From positions 186,001 through 250,000 of the forward strand of contig CABXZD010000001.1 of NCBI GenBank assembly GCA_902516465.1: a DNA stretch of 64,000 bases. The letters are read 5' to 3'. Below, piece by piece: positions 34,514 through 42,488 of the stretch. This DNA comes from an uncultured Pelagibacteraceae bacterium. GTDB lineage: Bacteria > Pseudomonadota > Alphaproteobacteria > Pelagibacterales > Pelagibacteraceae. The translations under genes and the position numbers were made by a program. A model generated the notes under the pieces. The model saw nothing but the letters and a program-made list of their open reading frames with translations, made no database searches and was not told the origin of the DNA. The first letter of the stretch is position 1. The number at the start of each line of letters is the position of its first letter.

Positions 34514-35533
34514 TTACGATATTGTCAAAAGATTAAGAACTTTTCTAATAAATTTAGCTTTATTTTTAAAAATTAACTTTTGATACGGAAGAACTCTTTG
34601 AACATTGAAACCTGTTAAAATATATTGTTTTTTTTCATTTAATTTTAAGTAATCATTTTTTATTAAAAACTTACATTTCCTAATAACTGTTGCTCTAGGT
34701 ATTCCGGTCATGTCAGAAACTGACATCGCACTTACGCCATTAGATACAGCTCGATTACCTTTTATTACTTCCTCATTAAATTTTGTGTAGTCACCCTTAA
34801 ATAATTCTTTTTGGTATTCTAAATAATTGTGAACATTATTTTGACTGTTCTGTTTTTCTAAAGTTGAACTATAATTAAAAGCTTGGTTCATACAAACTGT
34901 GCCCCAAACGTGAAATGTTGTTAAGTCTTCAAACATTTCGTGGTAGCCGATAATCATTGGAATTTGCATCCTGTAAAACCATCTCCAACATATAGAAAAA
35001 TTTTTCCTTAAAGCATTTTCAATTATTTTTGGTTCAAGTTTTTTGGAGTAAAGTTTTTCTTTATTAAGAATTTCTGAAATTTTAACAATATAACTGGATG
35101 TATATTTCATTTGGTTTTTAGGTTTAATAAAACTAAATGATCTACGATCAATTATAATTTGTTTTTTTTGTCTCTTAAGAACTCCCAACGCTTCAAGTTC
35201 TAAAACTTTTCTTCTGATAGTTTCCTTTGGTAACTGAAGTTTTTCACATAGTTCAGAAATACTGAATTTATCAATTTGAAGAAAATTTTTGGAATAAAAT
35301 TGATCATAACTTAGTTTAATATTCATTTGATCATAAAACTGTAAAGTTTTTTCAACCAATGAAATAATAATCAAATATTTATAATGATCTTTGAAGGCTC
35401 GATAAACTGCATTCATCCATCTCCATTGATGATTAATCCAATCTTTTCCTAATTGATCGTAATTAGCCATCATGTGATCATAGACTTGATCGTCATTTAC
35501 TACTTTTGAAAAATCTATCTGTCTAAGGTTCAT
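34514..35533 (-). CDS. Regulator with two winged helix-turn-helix units
   Basis: 339 residues containing an internal duplication. Unit 1: WRWMNAVYR near residue 37 and HTH SISELCEKLQLPKETIRRKV at about 91-110. Unit 2: WRWFYRM near residue 183 and SVSDMTGIPRATVIRKC at about 271-287. Both HTH units end in a beta-wing (KRQKKQIIID, KLNEKKQYIL). No ligand domain is recognised. It probably binds DNA as a pseudo-dimer. Its promoter and the tauA/aminotransferase promoter share a 16-bp element, so it may control the sulfonate genes. Family unknown to me. Confidence 0.65.
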   Translation of the reverse strand: MNLRQIDFSKVVNDDQVYDHMMANYDQLGKDWINHQWRWMNAVYRAFKDHYKYLIIISLVEKTLQFYDQMNIKLSYDQFYSKNFLQIDKFSISELCEKLQLPKETIRRKVLELEALGVLKRQKKQIIIDRRSFSFIKPKNQMKYTSSYIVKISEILNKEKLYSKKLEPKIIENALRKNFSICWRWFYRMQIPMIIGYHEMFEDLTTFHVWGTVCMNQAFNYSSTLEKQNSQNNVHNYLEYQKELFKGDYTKFNEEVIKGNRAVSNGVSAMSVSDMTGIPRATVIRKCKFLIKNDYLKLNEKKQYILTGFNVQRVLPYQKLIFKNKAKFIRKVLNLLTIS

Positions 35534-35552
35534 ATTTATAAAAGATTATTTG

Positions 35553-35597
35553 AAACTCAAAATGAACATGTGTCAACTATATATAGACCCATTTTGA
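35553..35597 (+). promoter_or_regulatory. Inverted-repeat operator candidate upstream of the regulator
   Basis: TCAAAATG (35557-35564) and CATTTTGA (35590-35597) form a perfect inverted repeat 25 bp apart in the regulator promoter. The left copy lies in AAACTCAAAATGAACA, which recurs (14/16) in the tauA promoter. Both copies are also followed by a GAAC, giving CAAAATGAAC and CATTTTGAAC. Autoregulation is a likely reading. Confidence 0.5.
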
Positions 35598-35646
35598 ACT
35601 TTATTATAATTGTTTATCTAAATAAAATATGTTTTAACATTTTTTT

Positions 35647-35877
35647 ATGGTTAGCAAAGGCTTTACAGATAGTCAAAATAGTATACAGACCGCTAATAAT
35701 GTGAGATTAGCTGAAAAGTCCTCTAAGGAAGACTCTGATGGAGTCGCTAGAGTAGATATCAATGTTCTAAAGTCTAAGCTACAAAAAACTCAGAACAAAG
35801 AGTTTAAAAAAAACTTAATCTTTATTTCTCTATTAATTTTGGGGATGATTTCTTTAGCCATTTTTTTATCTATATAA
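35647..35877 (+). CDS. Small single-pass membrane protein, paralogue of 35917-36126
   Basis: 76 residues: a polar N terminus, an amphipathic DINVLKSKLQKTQNKEFKKN segment, then one C-terminal helix (LIFISLLILGMISLAIFLSI). The arrangement matches the next gene, so they seem to be tandem duplicates. The charged segment ahead of the helix suggests an N-in, tail-anchored orientation. No family recognised. It is divergent from the regulator gene. Confidence 0.6.
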   Translation: MVSKGFTDSQNSIQTANNVRLAEKSSKEDSDGVARVDINVLKSKLQKTQNKEFKKNLIFISLLILGMISLAIFLSI

Positions 35878-35916
35878 AAATTTGCAAAAATTGTTTTTAC
35901 GTGATTAAATTAAAAT

Positions 35917-36126
35917 ATGAAAAATAGTGGAATTAGCATAAAAGCAAAACTCATTTCAAAATATTTAAGTAAAGATCTCTCACAAAATCTTCATAGAAGT
36001 ACTAATATAAATGTTCTTTTGAATAGAGTTAAAAATAATCAAAAAAATGAAAAAAGAAAAAAATTATATTTTTCTTTTTCTGTTTCTGCTGGCTTAATAT
36101 TGTTTGCAATAGTAATCTTTAATTAA
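35917..36126 (+). CDS. Small single-pass membrane protein, paralogue of 35647-35877
   Basis: 69 residues with the same plan as its neighbour: NINVLLNRVKNNQKNEKRKK, then a C-terminal helix (LYFSFSVSAGLILFAIVIF). The shared core is INVL followed by a basic stretch and a helix ending in IF and one or two residues. It lies 90 bp before tRNA-Met. Function unknown. Confidence 0.58.
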   Translation: MKNSGISIKAKLISKYLSKDLSQNLHRSTNINVLLNRVKNNQKNEKRKKLYFSFSVSAGLILFAIVIFN

Positions 36127-36215
36127 TTTTATTGAATTTCCTATAAAAATTATTGTTAAAATGATTATTAATATTGAATCAAATTATTAAACTATTATAA
36201 ATCAATTCATAATAA

Positions 36216-36292
36216 GGCGGGGTAGCTCAGTTGGTTAGAGCGCGGGACTCATAAGCCCGAGGTCAGTGGTTCGATCCCACTTCCCGCTACCA
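36216..36292 (+). tRNA. tRNA-Met (anticodon CAT)
   Basis: 77 bases with encoded CCA. Acceptor GGCGGGG pairs with TCCCGCT (G-T at both ends), D stem GCTC/GAGC, anticodon loop CTCATAA and T arm AGTGG/CCACT around TTCGATC. The body matches the alphaproteobacterial elongator Met form. The inner anticodon-stem pair is A-G, a mismatch. tRNA-Ile2 with a lysidine-modified CAT cannot be excluded from sequence alone. No attachment-site repeat is seen. Confidence 0.9.
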
Positions 36293-36354
36293 ACAAACGC
36301 TAAAAGCAAAAATAAATTTGAAACGTCGGGTGAATGAAAAGGTTTATAAATAGT

Positions 36355-37152
36355 TTATTTATAGGTCCAATCAATTTTTTTAATTGAAGTATAGCTTCCA
36401 TAAAAAAAGTACCTTTTATTATTTGTTGGTAAGATTGTATCAACACCGTGTAAAGAATTTGGCGAAGATAAAAAAGTAACTAAAAAACCTCTTTGAGGCT
36501 CAATCTTTTTAATCATCTCAACATCGTTAAGTAAAGGTTGTCTAAGATACTCTTTTGGGTTTTCTTTGTATTTAAAAATTTGGAAGTTTCCTCCTTTTTT
36601 ACCATCAAAGTTATTAATATATAAAAGAAAATTTAAGATTCTTCCTTCTTTATCGTGATGGGGCTCCCTTTCATAACCTGATCCTGCTACAGAAAAGTCA
36701 AAATCACAATAAATTCTACAGTCATTAATAAGATTTGATAATATCTTAGAGGATCTATTCCTTATTTTAAAGGAAATATCATTTTTTCGGCTAATAAAAT
36801 TTTTTAGAAATTTAAAGTTTTTATTTTTAAAATCAAAATATTTAGCATTTTTTTTGTTTAAATTATTTAAATTATTATAAAAAAAATTAAAAACAAAGCT
36901 ATTCTCAAAAAAATTGTTAATATCATTAGCAATTGAATTTTTTATTATAAAATTCTTAAAGTTTTTAGTTCCTTTTAAAATAGTTTTTCTGTTTCCCATT
37001 ACTGTTTTGTCAAAAATAGTACTATCATTAGATAAAGAATTTTGAAGAGCATCTAACTGACTTTTTTCCAAAAAATTTTTATAAATAATTAATGGGTATG
37101 GATTAAAAAATTGATCAACAATTTGTATATTATTTAAATTTAAGTTATTCAT
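36355..37152 (-). CDS. 2-oxoglutarate/Fe(II) oxygenase, prolyl-hydroxylase-like
   Basis: 265 residues. The C-terminal half is a cupin-type 2OG oxygenase: EPHHDKEGRILNFLLYIN gives the H-x-D iron ligands, SPNSLHGVDTI the distal His, and KRYFFYGSYTS the arginine that binds 2-oxoglutarate. The N-terminal half is Asn/Phe/Lys-rich and variable. It overlaps the methyltransferase gene by 4 bp and belongs to the sugar island. A glycan or sugar substrate is inferred from place only. Confidence 0.75.
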   Translation of the reverse strand: MNNLNLNNIQIVDQFFNPYPLIIYKNFLEKSQLDALQNSLSNDSTIFDKTVMGNRKTILKGTKNFKNFIIKNSIANDINNFFENSFVFNFFYNNLNNLNKKNAKYFDFKNKNFKFLKNFISRKNDISFKIRNRSSKILSNLINDCRIYCDFDFSVAGSGYEREPHHDKEGRILNFLLYINNFDGKKGGNFQIFKYKENPKEYLRQPLLNDVEMIKKIEPQRGFLVTFLSSPNSLHGVDTILPTNNKRYFFYGSYTSIKKIDWTYK

Positions 37153-38213
37153 CTCTTAAAATTTTTTTTTATTTTTTCATGTAAATAAACAGCAAAATTT
37201 GGACTTATGTAGTTTATTATCATAAATAGAAAGGTATATGAAGTATGAAAAAACATATTAATAAGAGTTTTAAATCTAAACAAGACCAACTTTAAACCGA
37301 CATTATTTCTTTCTTTTTTCAAATTTAAATAAACTTTTTTTCCAACCAAAACTTTTGGAAAAAAAATATCTTTTTTATTAATTGATTTTGCCAAAATATG
37401 TAAATTTAAATTTTTGTTATTTCTTAATAAACTTCCTTGTTGATATAGACCTCTTTGCTCCAAAGTGATTATTTTATAATTGCAACTTTTTAAAATATAC
37501 TCAATCGTATCCTTAGAATATAGAAATAAGTGGGTAGGATCATTTAATGGATTAGAATAAGGGTTTGGTATTTCTAAATATAATAGACCATTGTTTTTTA
37601 AAACATTTTTTTTAATTTTACGTAAAAAATCAACTGGATCCATCAAATGTTCAAAAACATGTAATAACGTAATTATATCAGCATTTATTTTTTTTTTATA
37701 AAAATTATTAAAAGTTTCAAAAACTTCATCTACTAAAAAAAAAGATTTTGCCATTTTTAAACCCTCTTTATTATAATCTGTACCAATAGTTCTAAAATTC
37801 AAAATTTTTTTGCATGCAAATAAAAAAGCTCCTTGGTAACACCCATAATCTAAAATTTTATTTTTTTTTTTAAAATTAAAATTATTTTTATTTTTTAATA
37901 AAATTTCATAAAAAGCATGAAATCTATGAAAACTAACCGAAGTCCAGTCAAATCTTAAGGGTAAATCAATAGTTCTATTTTTAAGATAAATTGCTGAACC
38001 CGTTTTTCTATAAGCTGTTTGGTAATGATTAATTAATTTTTTTTTATCTATGTCAGGGTGATGATAGATTGTTCCACAATTATCACAAACTAGGTTGTCA
38101 TAATTAATTAACTTTTTATCTGAAGAGTCGATTCTCAAAAAAAAATTATTTTTCGTAACTACTGTACTGTTGTTTTCACCACATATTTTACAAGAAATTT
38201 TTCTTTTTTTCAT
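37149..38213 (-). CDS. Zinc-ribbon SAM methyltransferase, sugar C-methyltransferase-like
   Basis: 354 residues. Starts with a zinc ribbon (CKICGE, CDNCGTIYHHP), then a class I SAM domain with KILDYGCYQGAFLF, TIGTDYN and ITLLHVFEHLMDP, followed by LYLEIPNPYSN. This plan is typical of Methyltransf_23 proteins with N-terminal zinc-binding domains, including TDP-sugar C-methyltransferases. With rmlA and rmlB directly upstream on the strand, a dTDP-sugar substrate is plausible. A similarly built protein is encoded at 47549-48472. Confidence 0.78.
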   Translation of the reverse strand: MKKRKISCKICGENNSTVVTKNNFFLRIDSSDKKLINYDNLVCDNCGTIYHHPDIDKKKLINHYQTAYRKTGSAIYLKNRTIDLPLRFDWTSVSFHRFHAFYEILLKNKNNFNFKKKNKILDYGCYQGAFLFACKKILNFRTIGTDYNKEGLKMAKSFFLVDEVFETFNNFYKKKINADIITLLHVFEHLMDPVDFLRKIKKNVLKNNGLLYLEIPNPYSNPLNDPTHLFLYSKDTIEYILKSCNYKIITLEQRGLYQQGSLLRNNKNLNLHILAKSINKKDIFFPKVLVGKKVYLNLKKERNNVGLKLVLFRFKTLINMFFHTSYTFLFMIINYISPNFAVYLHEKIKKNFKR

Positions 38214-38232
38214 TTTCCCTATTCCAATAATA

Positions 38233-39102
38233 TTAACTAATCAGTTTCTTAAGGTAATTTGAATATTCACAGTTTCCATAAAATTTAATAGAATCATTAA
38301 TATTTTTTTTCGTTATCCACTTTTTATTTAATGAAATCTCCTCTAAACAAGCAATTTTAAATCCTTGTCTATTCTCAATTGCTGAAACAAATGATGAGGT
38401 TTTATAAAAATCATCAATAGAACCGGTATCTAGCCAAGCACCACCCCTACCTATTAAACCTGCAGTTAATTGTTTTTTCTTTTTATAAAAATTTAACAGA
38501 TCTACAATTTCAACTTCACCTCTTTTGGAAGGTTTTAATTTTTTGGCGTATTTTACAACATCATTATCAAAGAAATATAAACCTGTAATAGCTAAATCAG
38601 ATAAATATTTTTTAGGCTTTTCTTCAATAGAAATAATTTTATTATTTTTATCTATTTTTGCTACCCCAAAAAGCTCAGGTTTTGTAACTTTATGCAAAAC
38701 AACTCTTGCCCCTTTTTTAAGTTTTGTATTTTCTAAAAGTTGACCTGTTAAATTTTGTCCATAAAAAAAATTATCTCCTAAAATCATTGAAACATTAGAC
38801 TTACCAATAAATTTTTCTCCGATTACGAATGCATCAGGTAGACCTCTTGGTTTACTTTGTTCTATATATGAAATTTTTATTCCTAAATTTTTGCCATTAG
38901 GCAAAATTTTTTGGTATTGATTTAATTGTCCTTTATTTACAATTATTAATATGTCTTTTATATTTGCTAACATTAGAATAGATAAGGGATAAAATATCAA
39001 AGGTTTGTCATAAATTGGCAATAATTGTTTATTTACTGCCTTTGTTAAAGGACTCATTCGAGTTCCTTTTCCACCAGCTAAAATAATTCCCTTTTTAATC
39101 AT
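38233..39102 (-). CDS. rfbA: Glucose-1-phosphate thymidylyltransferase
   Basis: 289 residues, the expected RmlA length. GIILAGGKGTRMSPLT is the nucleotide-binding loop, KQLLPIYDKPLIFYPLS and LGDNFFYGQ bind substrate and metal, and GGAWLDTGSIDDF is conserved late. It makes dTDP-glucose from glucose-1-phosphate and dTTP. The start overlaps the rmlB stop by 4 bp, so the pair is translationally linked. Confidence 0.93.
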   Translation of the reverse strand: MIKKGIILAGGKGTRMSPLTKAVNKQLLPIYDKPLIFYPLSILMLANIKDILIIVNKGQLNQYQKILPNGKNLGIKISYIEQSKPRGLPDAFVIGEKFIGKSNVSMILGDNFFYGQNLTGQLLENTKLKKGARVVLHKVTKPELFGVAKIDKNNKIISIEEKPKKYLSDLAITGLYFFDNDVVKYAKKLKPSKRGEVEIVDLLNFYKKKKQLTAGLIGRGGAWLDTGSIDDFYKTSSFVSAIENRQGFKIACLEEISLNKKWITKKNINDSIKFYGNCEYSNYLKKLIS

Positions 39103-40112
39103 CCTTTACCTAATCTTTTTATAATATCTTTTTGTGACAATGAATTATAATATTTTTTATTTTTATTGTACCACTCAAATGTTAATTTAATTCCTTGTCT
39201 AAAATTTGTTTTAGGATACCACTTTAATTTTTTCCTTATTTTGTTACTATTAATAGCATACCTAAAATCATGGCCAGGTCTGTCTTTTACAAACAAAATT
39301 TTAACTTTGTTATTTAATTCTTTTATACTTTTTGAGATTTTTATTAGTTCGCGGGATACCTGTAAATTAGTCAAATTTTTATTTGAACCAATGTTATAAA
39401 ATTCACCAATCGCTCCTTTTATTAAAACTTTTATCAATGCTTCACAGTGATCTTTTACATATATCCATTCTCTAGAATTTTTACCTTTTCCATAAATTGG
39501 TAAAGGTTTGTTATTCATAATGTTGTAAATAAGCTTAGGAATTAGCTTTTCTGGATGTTGTTTGGGACCATAATTATTCGAACAATTAGTGACAATTGCA
39601 GGAATTTTATAAGTTCTAATATACGAATTTACTAAATGATCAGATGCAGCCTTACTAGCAGCATAAGGGGAACTTGGTTTATAAGGATAATTTTCTGATG
39701 ATCGTCCGGCTAAAATATCACCATAAACTTCGTCAGTGGAAATGTGTATCAATTTTGAATTATTTTTCTTCGAATACTCTTTGAAACATTCTAATAAATT
39801 AAAAGTTCCTACAATATTGCTTTGAATAAAATTCTTTGGTTTATCTATAGACCTATCAACATGGGTTTCAGCTGCAAGATTGAAAACTCCAATTGGTTTA
39901 TATTTGAATAGAATTTTTTTTAGCTTTTTATTTTTAATGTCACATTTAACAAATCTGTATTTTTTTGAGTTTTTAAATTCTTTGACATTATAAAAATTTG
40001 AGGAATAGGTTACCTTATCAATATTAATTACGTAATAATTTTTACTAATTAATAGATCTATAAGATTACTTCCTATAAAACCCAGTCCTCCTGTAACAAT
40101 TATCTTTTTCAT
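39099..40112 (-). CDS. rfbB: dTDP-glucose 4,6-dehydratase
   Basis: 337 residues. GGLGFIGSNLID binds NAD, STDEVYGD carries the catalytic Asp/Glu, and YAASKAASDHLV carries the Tyr-x3-Lys pair; NCSNNYGPKQHPEKLIP and RDWIYVKDH-like REWIYVKDHCEAL follow. It turns dTDP-glucose into dTDP-4-keto-6-deoxyglucose. rmlC and rmlD are not adjacent, so the sugar made may not be rhamnose. First gene of the minus-strand island operon. Confidence 0.93.
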   Translation of the reverse strand: MKKIIVTGGLGFIGSNLIDLLISKNYYVINIDKVTYSSNFYNVKEFKNSKKYRFVKCDIKNKKLKKILFKYKPIGVFNLAAETHVDRSIDKPKNFIQSNIVGTFNLLECFKEYSKKNNSKLIHISTDEVYGDILAGRSSENYPYKPSSPYAASKAASDHLVNSYIRTYKIPAIVTNCSNNYGPKQHPEKLIPKLIYNIMNNKPLPIYGKGKNSREWIYVKDHCEALIKVLIKGAIGEFYNIGSNKNLTNLQVSRELIKISKSIKELNNKVKILFVKDRPGHDFRYAINSNKIRKKLKWYPKTNFRQGIKLTFEWYNKNKKYYNSLSQKDIIKRLGKG

Positions 40113-40120
40113 TTCAATTA

Positions 40121-40648
40121 TTAATGGCCCGGAAACTCAATTAAATTTTCAACTTTATAACCTTTTTTAATTAAATTTTCTGAACCATTTAGATCAAAAA
40201 GGTTAATTACAAAAATGAATCCAGCAACTTCACCACCAGAAATTTCTACTAATTTAGCAGCAGCTTCTGCCGTCCCACCTGTAGCAATTAAATCATCAAT
40301 TATTAAAACATTTTCTTTTTTATTTATTGAATCTTTATGAATTTCGATAGTTGCCGTTCCATACTCCAACTCAAAATTTACCGAATGAACATCTGAAGGT
40401 AACTTATTTTTTTTTCTAAGCATTATAAAAGGTTTCTTTAAAATAAATGAAACAGCTGAGGCAAAAACAAAGCCTCTTGACTCAATAGCTGCAATTTTTT
40501 CAAATTTAATTCCCTTTGATCTACTTACAATTTGATTTATAGTTTCTGTAAATGCATTTTCATCTTTGATAAGTGTAGTAATATCTCTAAATAATATACC
40601 TTTTTTTGGATAATCTGGAATCGATCTAATAAAGTCTTTTAAATTCAT
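40121..40648 (-). CDS. apt: Adenine phosphoribosyltransferase
   Basis: 175 residues. The PRPP loop is VLIIDDLIATGGTAEAAAKL, ESRGFVFASAV lies in the core, and the N terminus IRSIPDYPKKGILFRDITTL is diagnostic of Apt. It makes AMP from adenine and PRPP. It is divergent from mtnP with 41 bp between starts. MtnP releases adenine, so the pairing makes functional sense: adenine from methylthioadenosine can be recycled at once. Confidence 0.95.
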   Translation of the reverse strand: MNLKDFIRSIPDYPKKGILFRDITTLIKDENAFTETINQIVSRSKGIKFEKIAAIESRGFVFASAVSFILKKPFIMLRKKNKLPSDVHSVNFELEYGTATIEIHKDSINKKENVLIIDDLIATGGTAEAAAKLVEISGGEVAGFIFVINLFDLNGSENLIKKGYKVENLIEFPGH

Positions 40649-40689
40649 AATTGTTATTTATAAAAGTATAAATAAGTTAATTTTTAGAC

Positions 40690-41562
40690 ATGACAATAAA
40701 TAAATTAGCAATAATAGGCGGTAGTGGGCTTTATGATGTTGAGGAATTCAAAAATAGAGAATTATTAGATATCGATACTCCTTGGGGAAATCCTTCTGAT
40801 CAAATACTAAAAACTAATTATAAACATAAAGAGGTATATTTTTTACCTAGACATGGTAGGGGGCATTTCATTTCTCCAACAAAAATTAATTTTAGGGCAA
40901 ATATCGATGCACTCAAACAATTAGGAGTTACTGATATAGTCTCGGTTTCAGCAGTAGGATCCTTAAAGGAAGATCTGCCGCCTGGAAAATTTGTGATTGT
41001 AAATCAGTTTATTGACAGAACTTTTGCAAGAGAAAAAACCTTTTTTGATGAAGAAATTGTAGCACATGTTTCAATGGCCCATCCGACATCTAGTGGCTTA
41101 ATGAATGCGTGTGAAGAGGCTATTAAAAAAGAAAAAATTGAGTATCAAAGAAATGGAACATATGTTGTTATGGAAGGACCTCAATTTTCAACATTAGCAG
41201 AATCAAATTTATACAGATCATGGAAAGCTGATGTTATTGGAATGACAAATATGCCTGAAGCAAAATTAGCACGCGAAGCTGAAATAAGATATGCTTCTGT
41301 TTCGATGGTAACAGATTATGATTGTTGGCATCCTGATCACGAAAATGTTGATGTTCAACAGGTAATAAAAATTTTATTAAGTAATGCTGAAAAAGCTAAA
41401 AATATGATTAAAAATTTAATAGATAATTTTGAAAATCATATTGATCCTAAAGATCCAACAAATAATTGTTTAGATGTTGCTATTATTACTGCACCTGAAA
41501 AAAGAACAAAAAAAACTATAGAAAAATTAAAAACTGTGGCTGGAAGGGCATTAAAGAAATGA
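40690..41562 (+). CDS. mtnP: S-methyl-5'-thioadenosine phosphorylase
   Basis: 290 residues. KLAIIGGSGLYDVEEF, LPRHGRGHFISPTKINFRAN and VVMEGPQFSTLAESNLYR are the MtnP motifs, and MTDYDCWH-like VTDYDCWHPDHENV is typical of the MTA-specific branch. It splits methylthioadenosine into adenine and methylthioribose-1-phosphate. Next genes on the strand overlap it in a chain (hydrolase, mtnA, aldolase, speD-speE), forming an operon. Confidence 0.93.
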   Translation: MTINKLAIIGGSGLYDVEEFKNRELLDIDTPWGNPSDQILKTNYKHKEVYFLPRHGRGHFISPTKINFRANIDALKQLGVTDIVSVSAVGSLKEDLPPGKFVIVNQFIDRTFAREKTFFDEEIVAHVSMAHPTSSGLMNACEEAIKKEKIEYQRNGTYVVMEGPQFSTLAESNLYRSWKADVIGMTNMPEAKLAREAEIRYASVSMVTDYDCWHPDHENVDVQQVIKILLSNAEKAKNMIKNLIDNFENHIDPKDPTNNCLDVAIITAPEKRTKKTIEKLKTVAGRALKK

Positions 41563-42488
41563 AAAAATTATTATTAATTTTAATATTTTTAGCAATTTCA
41601 AATACAGGTTATGCAAATGGAAAAATTTTAAAAAGTGGCTTTATTACTAAATCCGCCTCGGTAAATGAGAGCATGATTATTGAAGACCCAAAAAATAAAA
41701 TTATAATTATTTATAATCATGGGCAAAATAAAAATGATAAAGCAATAAAGAATGAATGCATTTGGGTTAGTCAAATAAGAAATCAAGCTTCACTGGTAGA
41801 TTTGGAAATAAATGGTAAAAAAATTATGGTTTATAATTTTTGTACTAACGATTTAGCTGGAGACATGTCACCGAAAAAATACTGGAAGTTTAAAGAACCT
41901 TATGAAGGTATACATAAATTAGATAAAAGAATTGAAAAAAATTTAGAATTAGTGGATAAATTTGTAAAAATAGGTGTGCCTAGAAAACAGATTATTGTAT
42001 CAGGCCACTCTTGTGGAGGTCTATTAACTTTAATGTTATTGGCCGCTCATCCTAAAAAAGTGGGTGGAGGCATATCATATATGCAAGCTTGTTATGGTAA
42101 ACTCTCCTCAAAATATAAGGCGAAAAAAGTTGGTTCTGAGGAGGCACTAGCAAAATTTGCAAAAAAATATCCAGGGGGTGCTGAGCTAAGACAAAGACAG
42201 ATTGATAACATAAAAAAATTAAACAATATACCTGTTCTTGCTTTTACACATCCAAAAGATAAGTATGAGGGTCTGTTATCTGATTGGTTAGAAGAAGTTC
42301 CAGGTGTTAAAAGAATTGTTATTTCAGAGGATTTTAAAATAAATGGAAAAAACTGTGTCATGAAAGGAAATGACTGGGAAGAAAAAGTTTCTGAAAGAAA
42401 AAATGCCGGTCATGAAATGAGTCAGGGACTTTGCTTTCAGTATTATAATCCAGAAATTCTCGAATATATTGCCTCACGATTGAAATGA
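41559..42488 (+). CDS. Exported alpha/beta hydrolase
   Basis: 309 residues with a signal peptide (MKKLLLILIFLAISNTGYA). IIIIYNHGQN resembles the oxyanion loop, QIIVSGHSCGGLLTLML holds the nucleophile Ser (GxSxGG), and AFTHPKDKY and GHEMSQGLC may hold the acid and His. Dienelactone-hydrolase-like. It overlaps mtnP by 4 bp and mtnA by 4 bp. An exported hydrolase inside a cytoplasmic MTA-recycling operon has no obvious role. Substrate unknown. Confidence 0.7.
   Translation: MKKLLLILIFLAISNTGYANGKILKSGFITKSASVNESMIIEDPKNKIIIIYNHGQNKNDKAIKNECIWVSQIRNQASLVDLEINGKKIMVYNFCTNDLAGDMSPKKYWKFKEPYEGIHKLDKRIEKNLELVDKFVKIGVPRKQIIVSGHSCGGLLTLMLLAAHPKKVGGGISYMQACYGKLSSKYKAKKVGSEEALAKFAKKYPGGAELRQRQIDNIKKLNNIPVLAFTHPKDKYEGLLSDWLEEVPGVKRIVISEDFKINGKNCVMKGNDWEEKVSERKNAGHEMSQGLCFQYYNPEILEYIASRLK

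Noticed and set aside
36345-36363. Inverted repeat TATAAATA/TATTTATA after tRNA-Met
   Set aside because: It contains only A-T pairs in a very AT-rich stretch, so it is expected by chance and would be weak as a terminator.
36216-40112. tRNA-Met as an integration site for the sugar island
   Set aside because: No repeat of the tRNA 3' end was seen on the far side and there is no integrase gene, so tRNA-based integration is not supported.
38233-40112. dTDP-rhamnose synthesis
   Set aside because: Only rmlA and rmlB are present; rmlC and rmlD are not nearby.
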